Assembly (NCBI RefSeq): GCF_037893015.1
Contig: NC_133665.1
Coordinates: 100,823,637 to 100,887,636 of the forward strand
Length of the DNA: 64,000 nt
Origin: Macrotis lagotis
Taxonomy: Eukaryota > Chordata > Mammalia > Peramelemorphia > Peramelidae
Reading direction: 5' to 3'
The number at the start of each line of letters is the position of its first letter. Within the stretch, counting starts at the first letter, position 1. Below, piece after piece: positions 43,141 through 53,430 of the stretch. The notes under the pieces are model-generated. The model saw nothing but the letters and a program-made list of their open reading frames with translations, did not search any database and was not told the origin of the DNA. A program made the position numbers and the translations under genes.

Positions 43141-44774
43141 GAGGGGATTTAAGGCAAAGATAGGATGAGGGTAACATGACAGTATGGGTTCAAGTCCCAG
43201 TGTGTGACCTTGGACAGGTTCCTCCTTCCTCTGAACCTCAATTTATATAACCAAAAAAATAAAAATTAAGCCCTTTAGACTAGAAGCTTTCTTTGGAATA
43301 GGAAATTCTGTGTTCTATTGAGTTTAGGGTCTGTCAAGGGCTGATGGTATATTCTGTGTTCTAAGCACTCTTTCAGGGTGACTATTCTGTTATATTGTCT
43401 AAGCTCCAAGTTTCTTCAAGATTAGACATTTGATGTTCTAATTCCTCAGGTTGTTTCCAACTCTACATTCTATGATATTTTTTCTAGGATCCCACTCACT
43501 TCTGATATTATGAGTTTTGGGCCTTAAGAAGACAAACTACCCCAGCCAAAGCTGGCCTTAGGAACTTGGAGTCCAAGGGCTCAGGGTTCTCTGTTCTCTG
43601 AGAAGCCCTTCTCCACAAAAGAGCCCCCCCCGCCACGGTTCAAGACCCCAAGGGTCTGACATGGTGGTGAAATGTGACTACAGCACCCTGCAAGGAAAAA
43701 GGCCCTGGGGCTGTCCATGTCTCAATTAGGGTGGGGGGTAGGTAAGGGGCAGGAAGTGCCACTGCCCATGGCTCTTTGTTCCTGAATGATAGGGGGGGAG
43801 CCTGTGACTGGTAGTCATGGCAATCAGCATCATGCACAGAACTCTCCTTGGCTGTCCAATTGCAACTTTGGTCACCCTGGAACCTGGCCAGGATTCTTGA
43901 AAGGAGAGAGGGCAAAGGATGTAGCAGGAGCTCAGATAACTCAGGGGACCCACCCAGCAGAGTCTACACAGACTGGGCAGGGAAACTCAGTTGGTTGTAC
44001 AGCCTGGAAGATAAATTTCCAGGCAGGATTCACCTTGGGGTCAGCCAACTTTATGGAGAGATTCACTCCAAACCCTACCACTCACTGAACCCTAATCCTA
44101 GTCTTAGACTGGTCCTTGAAGTCAGAATACTGGAAAGAAATTCTGTCAACATAGCACATATGGTGGCAAAAGTGTTGAGACTCCTCATTAATCCTTGATC
44201 ATGAGAAAATTTGTCCAAGAGGGAAACCCATGGAGCTTTTAATGATAAATCTGTATTAAAATGTGTCCATATATTCATTTGTATAAAATGTGTATATATG
44301 TATATACAGGCAAAATATACAAAAATAATAAGAGGCAAAAGGGCAAAGTAGGCTATTATGTAAAAATTTTTTCTCCAGGAGTGCTCAAGTGGATCCAGCC
44401 ACACAGAGGCTCCCATTCACTGAGAGATGGATTCAAATGCTCCTAATGGTTCGGTTCCACTTCATTTTTGTCTGAAGTTGCTGTATGTTGTGTTTCTCTG
44501 AAAGACCAGCTCATGTATGGAAATGTTTCTTTCACTATGAGCAGAGATTAAATGACAGAGTGTAAGTGAAAAATTTTTTTCTATTTTAATTAAAATAATT
44601 TTAAAAGATTTAAAAATAAAAGCTTGTTCTTCATCGTTTCCTTGTCATCTTGATCTTTTTGCATGATTTTTTTAAAAAAAAATCTGGAATCTGTATTTTA
44701 TTGTTTTATTTCAGAGTAACACCATTATGAATTAAAAATTAAATTATAAAATGTGGTATATAATTTTTTTTAAA
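43141..44774. other. Upstream flank of TMIE; unassigned
   Basis: MIR-like tails lie at about 43140-43260 and 43400-43520. AT-rich sequence without recognisable family occupies 44220-44770. Frames near 43726-44198 show no domain. Confidence 0.45.
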
Positions 44775-46006
44775 AAGGACCAAAACAAAGGATATGCAGA
44801 GGCAATTTACAGATGAGGAAATCAAAGCAATCCACAGTCATACGAAAAATTGCTCTAAATCATTACTGATTAGAGAAATGAAAATTAAAGCATCTCTGAG
44901 GTACCACTTCACACCTCTCAGATTGACCATTATGACCAGAAAGGACAATGATCAATGTTGGAAGGGATGTGGGAAATCTGGGACATTAATAAATTGTTGG
45001 TGGAACTGTGAACTCATCCAGCCTTTCTGGAGAGCAATCCAGAATTATGCCCAAAGGGCAATAAAAATGTGCATGCCCTTTGATCCAGCAATACCACTAC
45101 TGGGTCTATATCCTGAAGAGATGATGAAAAAAGGGTAAAAACATCACTTATACAAAAAATATTCATCTGTTTGTGGTAGCAAAGAATTGGAAATTCAGTG
45201 AATGTCCACCAATTGGGGAATGGCTGAACAAACTGTGGTATATGTATGTCATGGAACACTACTGTTCAATTAGAAACCAGGAGGGATGGGAATTCAGGGA
45301 AGCCTGGAGGGATTTGCATGAACTGATGCTGTGAGCAGAATCAGAAGATCTTTATATATTTTAACAGCAAAAAGGGGGTGATGATCAACCTGTTTTTTCC
45401 TTTTAAAGATTTTATTTATTTTGAGTTTTATAATTTTCCCCCCTAATTTTGCTTCCCTCCCCCCACCCCCTACAGAAGGAAATTTGCCAATCTTTACATT
45501 GTTTCCATGGTATACATTGATCTAAACTGAGTGTGATGAGAGAGAAATCATATACTTAAGGAAGAAATATAAAGGTTGCAGACAGCCCCAAACTGTCCCT
45601 GATTGTTGCGCTGATGAAATGAGCATCAGTGCAACAATCAGGGACAATTTTAGGGGATCTGTGCTGGAGAATACATCCAGAGAAAGAACTGTGGAGTTTG
45701 AACAAAGACCAAGGACTATTACCTTTAATGTAAAAAAAAAAAAAAAGGTAATATGTAATTTTGCTATCTTTTCTAGCATATTTTTTCCTTGAGGATATGG
45801 TTTGTCTCTCAACACATTCAATTTAGATCAACGTATACCATGGAAACAATGTAAAGACTATCACGCTGCTTTCTGAGGGGCAGGTGGGGGAAGGAAAGGG
45901 AGTTGGGGCCGGGAATTGTAAAATTCAAAAAACAATAGAAAGGTACAAAAAATATAAAAAGGATCAAAAGAAAAAATTGATCCAGGACTAATTAGGAAGC
46001 TATTGC
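44775..46006 (+). mobile_element. L1 3' end with ORF2 C-terminus, interrupted by an inverted L1
   Basis: Bases 44794-45138 still read as the C-terminal part of an L1 ORF2 protein (WKGCGKSGTLINCWWN, then FDPAIPLLGLYPEE), ending in a stop. This is a 5'-truncated dead copy. The 3' UTR follows to about 45392 and resumes at 45624 (CATCAGTGCAACAATCAGGG) to about 46000. A reverse-oriented L1 3' end sits between. Confidence 0.85.
45393..45623 (-). mobile_element. Inverted L1 3' end inside the plus-strand L1
   Basis: Read on the minus strand it begins CTCATTTCATCAGCGCAAC. It continues through CATGGAAACAATGTAAAGAT and ends in an A-rich tail at its left edge. About 50 bp of usual 3' UTR sequence is missing inside it. 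Its start matches the sequence where the host L1 resumes, which makes a perfect-looking stem. Confidence 0.75.
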
Positions 46007-46183
46007 AAAAAATCCAACTAAAAGGGGCGACTAGGTGGTGGACAGAGCCCCGACCCTGGAGTCAGGCGGACCTGGGTTCAAATCCGGTCTCAGACACTTA
46101 GTAATTACCCAGCCGTGTGGCCTTGGGCAAGCCACTGAACCCCATTGCCTTGCAAAAACTAAAAAAAAAAAAATCCAACTAAA
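46007..46183 (+). mobile_element. WSINE1-type SINE with exact target-site duplication
   Basis: The body is about 46024-46170. It is flanked by AAAAAATCCAACTAAA on both sides (46007-46022 and about 46168-46183). It ends about 100 bp left of the CpG island. Confidence 0.93.
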
Positions 46184-46362
46184 GGGCCAAAGCTAGGATG
46201 GTATTGAAGGGAGTGAAGAGAATGGTATAGATATGAGTGATGAAGATAGAATTTGTGAGATTTGGGGAAGGAGGGGGAGGGGGGGAGTTGCAGTTTGCCG
46301 GGCCCACTCCCCCGCAGGTGGGCACTAAGCAGAAGCGCCCCTGGCGCGCAGGTGAGGCGCCC

Positions 46363-46470
46363 GTGCGGCCCCCCGTGCGGCCCCCCGTGCGGCCCCCCGT
46401 GCGGCCCCCCGTGCGGCCCCCCGTGCGGCCCCCCGTGCGGCCCCCCGTGCGGCCCCCCGTGCGGCCCCCC
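46363..46470 (+). repeat. Nine perfect tandem copies of a 12-bp GC-rich unit
   Basis: The unit GTGCGGCCCCCC repeats nine times without a mismatch and then breaks into GTGCCCCGG. As 12 is a multiple of three, all frames stay open through it (for example Arg-Pro-Pro-Val repeats), which inflates open reading frames on both strands. Perfect identity implies recent expansion or an assembly artefact. Confidence 0.98.
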
Positions 46471-46727
46471 GTGCCCCGGAGACGCGCGAGCCGAAGCCGG
46501 CGGAGGCGGAGGCGCCGCCTGGCCCGTCCCTGGGGTCTGAGCCGGGCCTCAACCGGCGCCTCCGGATCCGGCCCGGCCCGGGGTAGGACGGCGGGGCCCG
46601 GCCCGGCCCGGGGGCTCCCCGGCAGGCTGCGGGGTGCCGCGCCGGCGCCCTCTTGTGGCCAGAGTGTGAGGGGCGGCGGCGCGTGGCCGGCAGGTCCCGC
46701 CTGGGCCCCGCGGCTTCCCGGGGAGCC

Positions 46728-46816
46728 CGGGGGGGGGCAGGGGGGGGGGGCAGGGAGGGGGGGCGCCCGGGCACCGCGGGGGGGCAGGGAGGGGGCGCCC
46801 GGGCACTGCGGGGGGG
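46728..46816 (+). repeat. G-run block with two imperfect copies of a ~36-bp unit
   Basis: Runs of five to ten or more G alternate with CAGGGAGGGG and CGCCCGGGCA. The pattern repeats about twice, the second copy ending CACTGCGGGG. Four or more G-tracts with short spacers on one strand make G-quadruplex formation plausible. It lies inside the CpG island. Confidence 0.8.
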
Positions 46817-46940
46817 GTGTTCAGACGTTCCACAAGGGAGAGGCCCGGGGCCCCCGTGCTGCGGGCCCCGCCCGCCCCGCTGGCGTGTCATCGCGTGAAG
46901 CCGCCACCGCGGGGGGCCTCGTCCTGTGCCCCCGGAACCT

Positions 46941-47194
46941 GTCACGAGCAGGGTGTCCGTCACGTGGCATGGGGCGTCTGTCACGTGATAGAGCTGGCGT
47001 GGTCATGTGGTATGGCCGGTTGCGTGGTGTGTCGCCACGTGATGGCACGAGCCTGGTGGTGTGGTGGTCACGTGCCGCCACGTGTCGCATGTGTGATAGT
47101 CATGTCGGCGGCGCGGCCTGGCCTGCGTGTCTCATGACGGACGTGAGGGATCACACGTCACATGTTCTGTCCCATGTGCCGCGGTCATCACGTG
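46941..47194. promoter_or_regulatory. Cluster of six CACGTG E-boxes in the CpG island
   Basis: Palindromic CACGTG occurs at 46961, 46982, 47036, 47069, 47079 and 47189 (first base). Related CATGTG sites are at 47004, 47089 and 47173, and a degenerate GTCACGAG is at 46941. Several have flanks like GTCACGTGAC (for example TCACGTGAT at 46981 and ATCACGTGAC at 47187), the form bound by MITF/TFE and USF-type bHLH-zip factors. The surrounding sequence looks like a decayed ~22-bp tandem repeat. Binding is not shown by sequence alone. Confidence 0.7.
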
Positions 47195-47260
47195 ACAGCG
47201 TTCTGCCCCGCCCGGAAGGAAGGCTGGGGGTGCAGGAGACCGAGGCCCCTCTAGGAAAAA

Positions 47261-47870
47261 GATGCTTTTCATCCGATTTCTCAGAAATAAACCAAAATCA
47301 GAAGGTGCGTGGCTACAAGAAGTCGTGGGTGACGTCAGAGCCCAGTTCCACCACGGCCCCACGGGGAGGGGGAGGGGGACTCAATGCCCCCTCCACCATG
47401 GGCTGTCCATGAGCATTATACCCACTCTGGAGCTGTTAAGGACTTGAGACCGTCAGTCATTTTACCGATGAGGAAATAGAAGGTGACCCAGCTTAAAGCA
47501 CGGAGACCAAGGTCGCTCTGACAGCAAATGCCACAGCAGGGATTTCAAACCAACTCTTCTCACGCCAAACATGACATTCTTTCCACTAGACCAGTCCTTC
47601 AGCCCTGAATTCCTAGACCATGGAGGCTAAGCAGGCATGAAGGACAACACCTTTGTCCTCTGCTGTTTTTTCTCTTGGGTTTTCTTTCCCTGAGACTTTG
47701 GCCTCTGACACATTGGTTTCACAACCTCTGGCTAAATTCATTTATTCTGGAAAAAAATGCTTCCACCACCCAGTGCACCTTCCCACAATCCCCTGTGCAG
47801 TTGTTTCTTCTTCTCCAGCCACCGCTGATGACCCCACCTTGGTCCCACTTCTCATTCCCTTACTCCTGGA
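47261..47870. other. Right shore of the CpG island; unassigned
   Basis: GC content falls quickly. A MIR-like remnant is at about 47455-47600 (GATGAGGAAATAGAAGG). Nothing else is recognised. Confidence 0.5.
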
Positions 47871-48053
47871 CTCAACCTGGTTCTTTTTTTTTTAAGTTTT
47901 TGCAAGGCAAATGGGGTTAAGTAACTTGCCCAAGGCCACACAGCTAGGTCATTATTAAGTGTCTGTGACCAGATTTGAACCCAGGTCCTCCTGACTCCAA
48001 GGCTGGCGCTTTATCCACTATGCCACCTAGCCGCCCCCCTCAACCTGGTTCTT
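47871..48053 (-). mobile_element. WSINE1-type SINE with perfect 15-bp target-site duplication
   Basis: The body is 47886-48038. CTCAACCTGGTTCTT is repeated exactly at 47871-47885 and 48039-48053. The target is the terminus of a hAT-like element that continues to the right. Confidence 0.95.
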
Positions 48054-48200
48054 AACCTTCTTTGTACCATGGCTCCCTTAGGTAAAAAGCCCATAGATTA
48101 CTCCTCAAAATAATGTTTGAAGATAAATAAATTATGGAGGATTACAAAGAAAATCAAGTAAAACTCAAACCAAAAGTTCATGAACCCCTGGCTGAGAAGC
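48045..48200 (+). mobile_element. Short hAT-like element remnant, copy 2
   Basis: GGTTCTTAACCTTCTTTGTA, TACTCCTCAAAATAATGTTT and AAGTTCATGAACCCCTGG follow the same order as 23545-23690. Confidence 0.6.
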
Positions 48201-48600
48201 CCTGCCAAGATTTCATACTTTGTTGTCCTTCCCAGGTCAGCTTACCTGAGGAGGTGAGCTGGGAGCATTTTAGAAAGGACAGCACCAAGTTTGAGCAGGT
48301 TCAGAGGAGGACGATCAGAGCACGGTTGGAACTCAAACCAGAAATAGGAGGCAGTGAATTGTAGTGGGAATAGCACAAGACTTGGAGTCAGGACGTCTGG
48401 GCTTGGGTCCACTCACTTTATTCAAGTCATTCACCTCTCTGCATCAAGTCTCTTCACCTGTAAAATAAGGATAATGATACACATAGCCTCTGCATTAGAG
48501 CACTCTTTCTTTAAAAATCACTGTTTCTATGGCTTGGATTTTCCCTAAGGACAATCATCAGCTCCCCTTACAAGTACCAAGGCTTTGGAAAGACTTGTAG
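48201..48600. other. Unassigned; possible CR1/L3-like and MIR pieces
   Basis: GTTTGAGCAGGTTCAGAGGA recalls a CR1/L3-class LINE. A MIR-type piece spans about 48360-48490 (ACTTGGAGTCAGGACGTCTG). Confidence 0.35.
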
Positions 48601-49230
48601 GGACAGATGCTTGAGTGAAGGAGAATTCGGTCCACATTAACAGCAACATTGTTAGAGGATCAACTCTGATGGTCCTTTCAGCAGTTCAGAGATCAAGGAT
48701 AATCCTGGGAGATGGACTATGGAAAAACATCCACATCCAGAAAAAAAAAAACCTATGGAATCTGAATGCAGAGCAAAGCATACCATGCTCACTTTTTAAA
48801 ACTTATTTTATGTTGTTTCTCTTCTAGGTTTTTTCCCCTCCCTTAATTCTGATTCTTCTTTCACATTATGACTAATATGTTGAACAGGATTGTACATGTA
48901 GAACCACTGCCATGGGGAGGGGAGAGGTAAGCAAGGGTGGTAGAAAAATGTGAAACTCAACTAACAAAAGGATGATTGTTGAAAACTACCTTTTCATGTA
49001 ATTGGAAAAATAAAATAAAAGTTTTGTTGATCTGCAAAAAAAATCCATAACCAAAAACCAAGTATCAAGGCTTATACATTTCAAGAGTAATTTTATTTAC
49101 AATGGAGGGGTAGATTGAGGAATGTCTAAACAAGTCAAGGCACATGAATATAATGGAATATCACTATGTCATAAAAAATTATGAGTATGAAGAGATGCAT
49201 GGGAAAACTTATATGAAATGATGCACATTA
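48601..49230 (+). mobile_element. Two L1 3' fragments
   Basis: About 48630-49035 is an L1 3' UTR with tail (CACATTAACAGCAACATTG, AATTGGAAAAATAAAATAAA). About 49085-49230 begins again in the ORF2/3' UTR region (GGGTAGATTGAGGAATGTCT). Confidence 0.7.
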
Positions 49231-49235
49231 TATCA

Positions 49236-49330
49236 CACAGCTGGGTGATTGTTGGGTCTACGGGGCTGGATGTGGGCTTGGGTGCTCGTGGCTCCAGGGC
49301 TGGTGCTTCATCCATTGCACCACCTGGCCA
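49236..49330 (-). mobile_element. Truncated WSINE-like SINE
   Basis: CACACAGCTGGGTGATTGTT to CATTGCACCACCTGGCC. The A-tail half is missing and the body is diverged. Confidence 0.6.
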
Positions 49331-49756
49331 TACCTACAATTATTACTATTTTTTTATTTTAATTTTTTTCTCTCCCCTTTATTGTTCAAGCAAGTCTATA
49401 TTCATGGGGGGAGGGAGTATTTCGTTTACTCTTAAACAAGAATATTTTATTAATGTAAAAAAACATTTGTACAAAATGAGAATAAAAAAATGAAATTGAA
49501 AATTGAAAAAAAATGATGCACATTGGTAAAGTGATGTTTGCAATGGTCACAATAATGTAAATTGAAAGAACAAAACCTCAAAACTTAATGTTGAATCATT
49601 ATAAGGACCATAGTTGGCTCCAGAGAAGAGATTTAAAAATTTATCTTCTCTGCAGAGGCAGTGAACTATGGCTATGGAACACTGAATAACCTATCAGATT
49701 TCATTGATGCGTTGGTTAGTCTGCTGAATTGATTTTTTTCTTCTATTTTTAGTCTT
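49331..49756 (+). mobile_element. L1 3' sequence surrounding the truncated SINE
   Basis: CTTAAACAAGAATATTTTAT, AATGAGAATAAAAAAATGAA and GGACCATAGTTGGCTCCAGA look like L1 3' UTR pieces. The SINE at 49236 probably split an L1 that continues here. Confidence 0.45.
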
Positions 49757-49950
49757 TGTTACAAAGAATGATGTTTGTCCTTCATTTTCAAAGAATCAGG
49801 GAGGTGATGCCATGCCAAGTATGTGAACTGGATTTGGGGTGGGTGGCTGTGCTAAATCACCAGTCTCACTTTCTCCTCCAGAGTCATCTTGAGTCCAGTG
49901 ACCAGATAAGAATCAGGACAACTGGAGATGGCCCTGGATACAAAGGATAG
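49757..49950 (-). mobile_element. Mar1-type SINE, partial
   Basis: It has GATGTTTGTCCTTCATTTTC, CAGTCTCACTTTCTCCTCC and GACAACTGGAGATGGCCCTG. It lacks the tRNA-like end. Confidence 0.78.
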
Positions 49951-51162
49951 TTCTCTATGTAGGAAGGGGGTGAAATATATATTCAGAAATTAAGATAATA
50001 TAAAAACAAAATATCACCAAAAATTAAATCTTTTTTAAAGGTCACTGAAAACAATCAGTTTCTACACACTCTGCTTTTTTGGGGGAGGGGTGATTTTTCT
50101 CCAATAGTTGCTCCTCGTTCCTGTTCTGCCTCTCTGCCATGAGTCTTTTCTCCGTTCAGGTGTTTCAGGTCACCGACCCTTGTCCCTATTATCAGTCTCT
50201 ACTCACCAGCTCATTGATGCCATGAAGCAGAATTACATTTATGAGACAGATGGGAGCAGATTTAGAGACTCTTGGAAGCTGGGCAAGTCTCTGGGACTAG
50301 TAGAGGGGTATATACCCAGGGATGTTCCCTGGGGGCTTGGGCTTTCAGAGACCGGGCATGGTCCTCCTAAGGGGAGGTCACTCCAAGCTTCCTATCGGTG
50401 TCTTGGATTCCAATGGATGCATAGATAGGGAGGGGGCAGAGAAGGCCTAGAGCATGATGGAAGGGATCCCTGGTAGGAGGAACCAGGAGGATAACTAGGG
50501 CATGAACAGCTTGTTAGAGCAATTCTTGGCTAGGTAAAAACAGGTTCATCTTAGCTGCAGTCCTTAATTGTCATCACCATCATCAACCTCATCATCTAAG
50601 CTTGCATTCATCTGGCTCTAAGGCTTGCAAAGCACTTTACACACAGTCTACCTTATTTGGCCTTCCCTACAGCCCTGTGAGGTAGCCATAGTTATTATCC
50701 TCATTTTACAGATGAGAAAAGTGAGGCTAAAAATATTTAAATGACTTCCTACAATCACCCAGCTAGTGTCTGAGGCACTAGTTCTTTATTCACTATGCCA
50801 TTTTGCTGCCTTATAAAGTCCTTTGGACTATTGGTAGTGAGGCCGCTGCCTCTGTCCCCAGGCCTCACCTCATCTTAGTGTCCCCACCAAGCACCCTTGT
50901 TGATCCCTAGTATGCATCCAATAGTCCAATAATAGAGGATGGAGTTAGGAGCCTGGAGTGCAAGACATCAAAAGTATGACCTACCATGATGCTTCACAGG
51001 ATGTGGCCATGGTCTTAGGTTCTCCAAGGCTATGCTAGTGGAGGTTCATGATGGAATAGATTCAAGCATGCCTTTTGTATTGAATTCCATATCTGTTTTC
51101 CAAGGACAAATCTAGTTCAAGTTTGCCACAAGGTTGAGTTTTGTGGTTTAGTGGTAGAATAT
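49951..51162. other. Unassigned, with one MIR/THER element
   Basis: A MIR/THER element in reverse lies at about 50575-50815 (GGCTTGCAAAGCACTTTACA, TTTTACAGATGAGAAAAGTG). No coding exon is recognised in 50050-50560 or 50820-51160. Confidence 0.5.
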
Positions 51163-51211
51163 ATCTATATATATCTATATATCTATATATATATATATAT
51201 ATATATATCTA
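51163..51211. repeat. (TA)n with interspersed CTA
   Basis: TATATATC units pass into a pure TA run. Confidence 0.93.
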
Positions 51212-51650
51212 TAAAGAAGGGTTGCAATTGCATTGGTGGATAGGGTTCCCACATGGAGGAAACCACAGATCCTCTGAGTTTTGAAATACTGTTTATGTGG
51301 CCTACCTTCATACTTGGGGTCCAGATTTCTACTCTGAATAAAGAATTTTTTCAATTTATTATTCTACATTTACCTAGTATCATTACCCCCAAAAGTTGGG
51401 AGACCTTAGATCCAAGAATGCAGGACAGCTGAATTGGAAAGACCATCCAGAGCATCGATCCAAGCCCTTCATCTTGCAGAAGAGGCAGGATAGTTGAGAG
51501 GGGAAGGGGGCTGGAGTGTGGGAACTTCCCACATTGTATCCTGCAGTTGCATTCTTCCCTCTTTGGCAAACATTCATTTTTGAATTTCCAGGCACAGTGA
51601 CAATCTCTAAGGAAATTAGGGGAAGGGGGAGCCACCAGTGGTAGGAAAGA
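51212..51650. other. Unassigned sequence
   Basis: No repeat or exon recognised. Minus-strand frames crossing into the following microsatellite are artefacts of it. Confidence 0.5.
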
Positions 51651-51791
51651 GACGAGAGAGAGACAGAGACAGAGACAGCAAGAAACAAAGAGACAGAGAC
51701 ATGGACAAAAACAAGGAGACAGAAAGAGAGAGACAGAGAGGGAGAAAGACAGACAGACAGACAGACAGACACACACACACACACACACACA
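51651..51791. repeat. (AGACAG)n, (ACAG)n, (CA)n compound microsatellite
   Basis: GAGAGACAGAGAC units pass into ACAG units and then a pure CA run at about 51770-51790. Confidence 0.95.
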
Positions 51792-52242
51792 AGAGCTTTG
51801 ACTTCATCCTCTGAGTAAACAACTCAGGTTCTGCCTTTTTAAAAAGTGGATGCATCTCCTAATAGCCTATGATGCTAATAAACTAGGAAAATCTCTTTAC
51901 CTCAAATGATATTTTGAACTTGGTTACTTGCAGTAGATTACACAGAACAGGTGGCAGGGCTACCATCCCATCAAAGTACACCTCAACAAACATTTACTAA
52001 GTGGTCACTCTAGTCAGTCCATTCTCTTTCCAAGCCTCTCCACTGTAGATGGGTTTTGTCTGCAGTTGCAGAGGGAAAGAAAACATTGAAATAAATCAAT
52101 CAAAATAGTCAAATCTAGAAATCATTCACTGGGAATAATGAAAGATGACCCATTATGTGGAGTTTGATAAATTCATTACAATTGGCAATATCAAAAAACA
52201 ATGTAAGCTTAAATGAGGCCAGAGCACTGGGTTAGACAACAG
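51792..52242. other. Unassigned sequence
   Basis: An L2/L3-like remnant (CCTCAACAAACATTTACTAAG) lies at about 51980-52040. Nothing else is recognised. Confidence 0.45.
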
Positions 52243-52245
52243 CAT

Positions 52246-52299
<54 letters not shown>

Positions 52300-52345
52300 C
52301 CTTAGTGTGGCAAGTCTCCCCACTGAAATTCAGAATTTTACAGAA
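52243..52345 (+). repeat. (CA)n with flank of an unidentified repeat family, copy 3 (right part)
   Basis: A pure CA run (52250-52297) is followed by CTTCCTTAGTGTGGCAAGTC and TCCCCACTGAAA. The same flank follows the CA run at 55363-55402. Confidence 0.75.
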
Positions 52346-52529
52346 GGCATTCTTGTCTTCAGGAGTTTACATTTTGGTGTGTGTGTGGGGGGGAGTTATA
52401 TAGCCAATTTAATTCAATTCAATAAATGCTTATTTGTGTAGGGGATGAAAAAGTGAGATAACATATGACCCTTACCCTGATTCGTTCAGTAAACAATTAC
52501 ATGGCTACTATGTGCAAAGCACTGATTCT

Positions 52530-52995
52530 TTTGTTGTTGTTGTTGTTGCTGCTGCTGCTAAGTCATTTCAGTCATGTGGGATTTACTTTATAAAAATTTC
52601 TAATTAGCACCACTTGTTTCTTTATCTTCACAATCAGAATATTGATTCTGTTGTTCAATCATTTCAGTGGCATTTGACTCTTCTTTTTTTTTGTAAGGCA
52701 ATGGGGTTAAGTGACTTGCCCAAGGTCACACAGCTAGGTAATTATTAAGTGTCTGAGACCGGATTTGAACCCAGGTACTCCTGACTCCAGGGCCGGTGCT
52801 TTATCCACTGTGCCACCTAGCCACCCCCATTTGAGGTGTTCTTGACAGAGTGATTAGCCATTTCCTTTTCTGGCTCATTTTATGGATGAGGAAACCGAGG
52901 CAACAGGATTAAGTGTTTTGCTCAGGATTACACAGCTAGTAAGTGTCTGAGGCTGGATTTGAATTCAGGTCCTCCCAACTCTGGACTCTGCTCTA
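52530..52995 (-). mobile_element. Old SINE split by a WSINE1-type SINE
   Basis: The host SINE has GTTCAATCATTTCAGTGG on the left. On the right it has CATTTCCTTTTCTGGCTC and TACACAGCTAGTAAGTGTC. The insert (about 52683-52828) is full length (TTGTAAGGCAATGGGGTTAA to TGTGCCACCTAGCCACCCC). CATTTGA appears on both sides of it. Confidence 0.85.
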
Positions 52996-53430
52996 ACAGG
53001 GACACCTCAGGTTGATTTTTTTCAATTGATACAAGTCACTGGGAATTCAAAGACAAAACAAGCTGACCTTGTCCTCAAGGATCATAGTATTCTCCCAGAG
53101 GGTCAACAAATACACAGAGGAAAAAATATAAAGTAATCTGGGGAGACTGTCATTAAAAATTGGGGAGGAAGATGGAAAAAAGTTTCATATCACAAGTTAC
53201 ATTAACAAGAGTCTTGAAGAAAGTTAGAGATTTTAAAAGATGGAAAGAGAGGATGGGAGGGAGGGCTTTCCAAGCCTGAGGGATAGTGTTGCAAGAAATG
53301 AGAAAAACTATTGCATATTGAAGAAAACAAATAGACCAGTTTGACTGGAATGAAGAGTGTACAAGGGAGAATAACATAAAATCAGTCTGGAAATGTTGGA
53401 GTCAGACTATGTAGGAATTAAACACTAAAC
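52996..53430 (-). mobile_element. L2/L3-like LINE fragment, reverse orientation
   Basis: GTCCTCAAGGATCATAGTAT, AAGAGTCTTGAAGAAAGTTAG and GGGAGGGCTTTCCAAGCC follow the reverse L2 3' region order. An L1 adjoins at its right end. Confidence 0.55.

Larger units (their letters stand above)
46290..47260. promoter_or_regulatory. CpG island, candidate bidirectional or ALS2CL promoter
   Basis: Sequence changes abruptly from AT-rich repeats to very GC- and CpG-rich DNA at about 46290 and back at about 47270. No other part of the window is like it. Such islands mark promoters in mammals. It begins about 3.5 kb upstream of the TMIE start codon. If marsupial gene order follows human, it could drive a rightward ALS2CL, TMIE itself through a noncoding exon, or an unannotated transcript. 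It contains a nine-copy 12-bp repeat, long G-runs and an E-box cluster, listed separately. No TATA box was recognised. Which gene it serves is inference. Confidence 0.75.

Noticed and set aside
44794-45138. 114-residue open frame with a convincing protein match
   Set aside because: It is the C-terminal piece of an L1 ORF2 in a 5'-truncated, rearranged copy, so it is reported as a mobile element and not as a gene.
46237-47412. 391-residue open frame across the CpG island, and a 219-residue frame on the opposite strand
   Set aside because: GC-rich DNA has few stops, and the 12-bp array keeps every frame open. Long frames occur on both strands, there is no recognisable domain, and the composition follows the repeat (RPPV or AARG units).
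51351-51855. Minus-strand frames of 79-145 residues rich in Cys, Val, Ser and Leu
   Set aside because: They begin in the CA/ACAG microsatellite, and the remainder lacks domain features or splice context.
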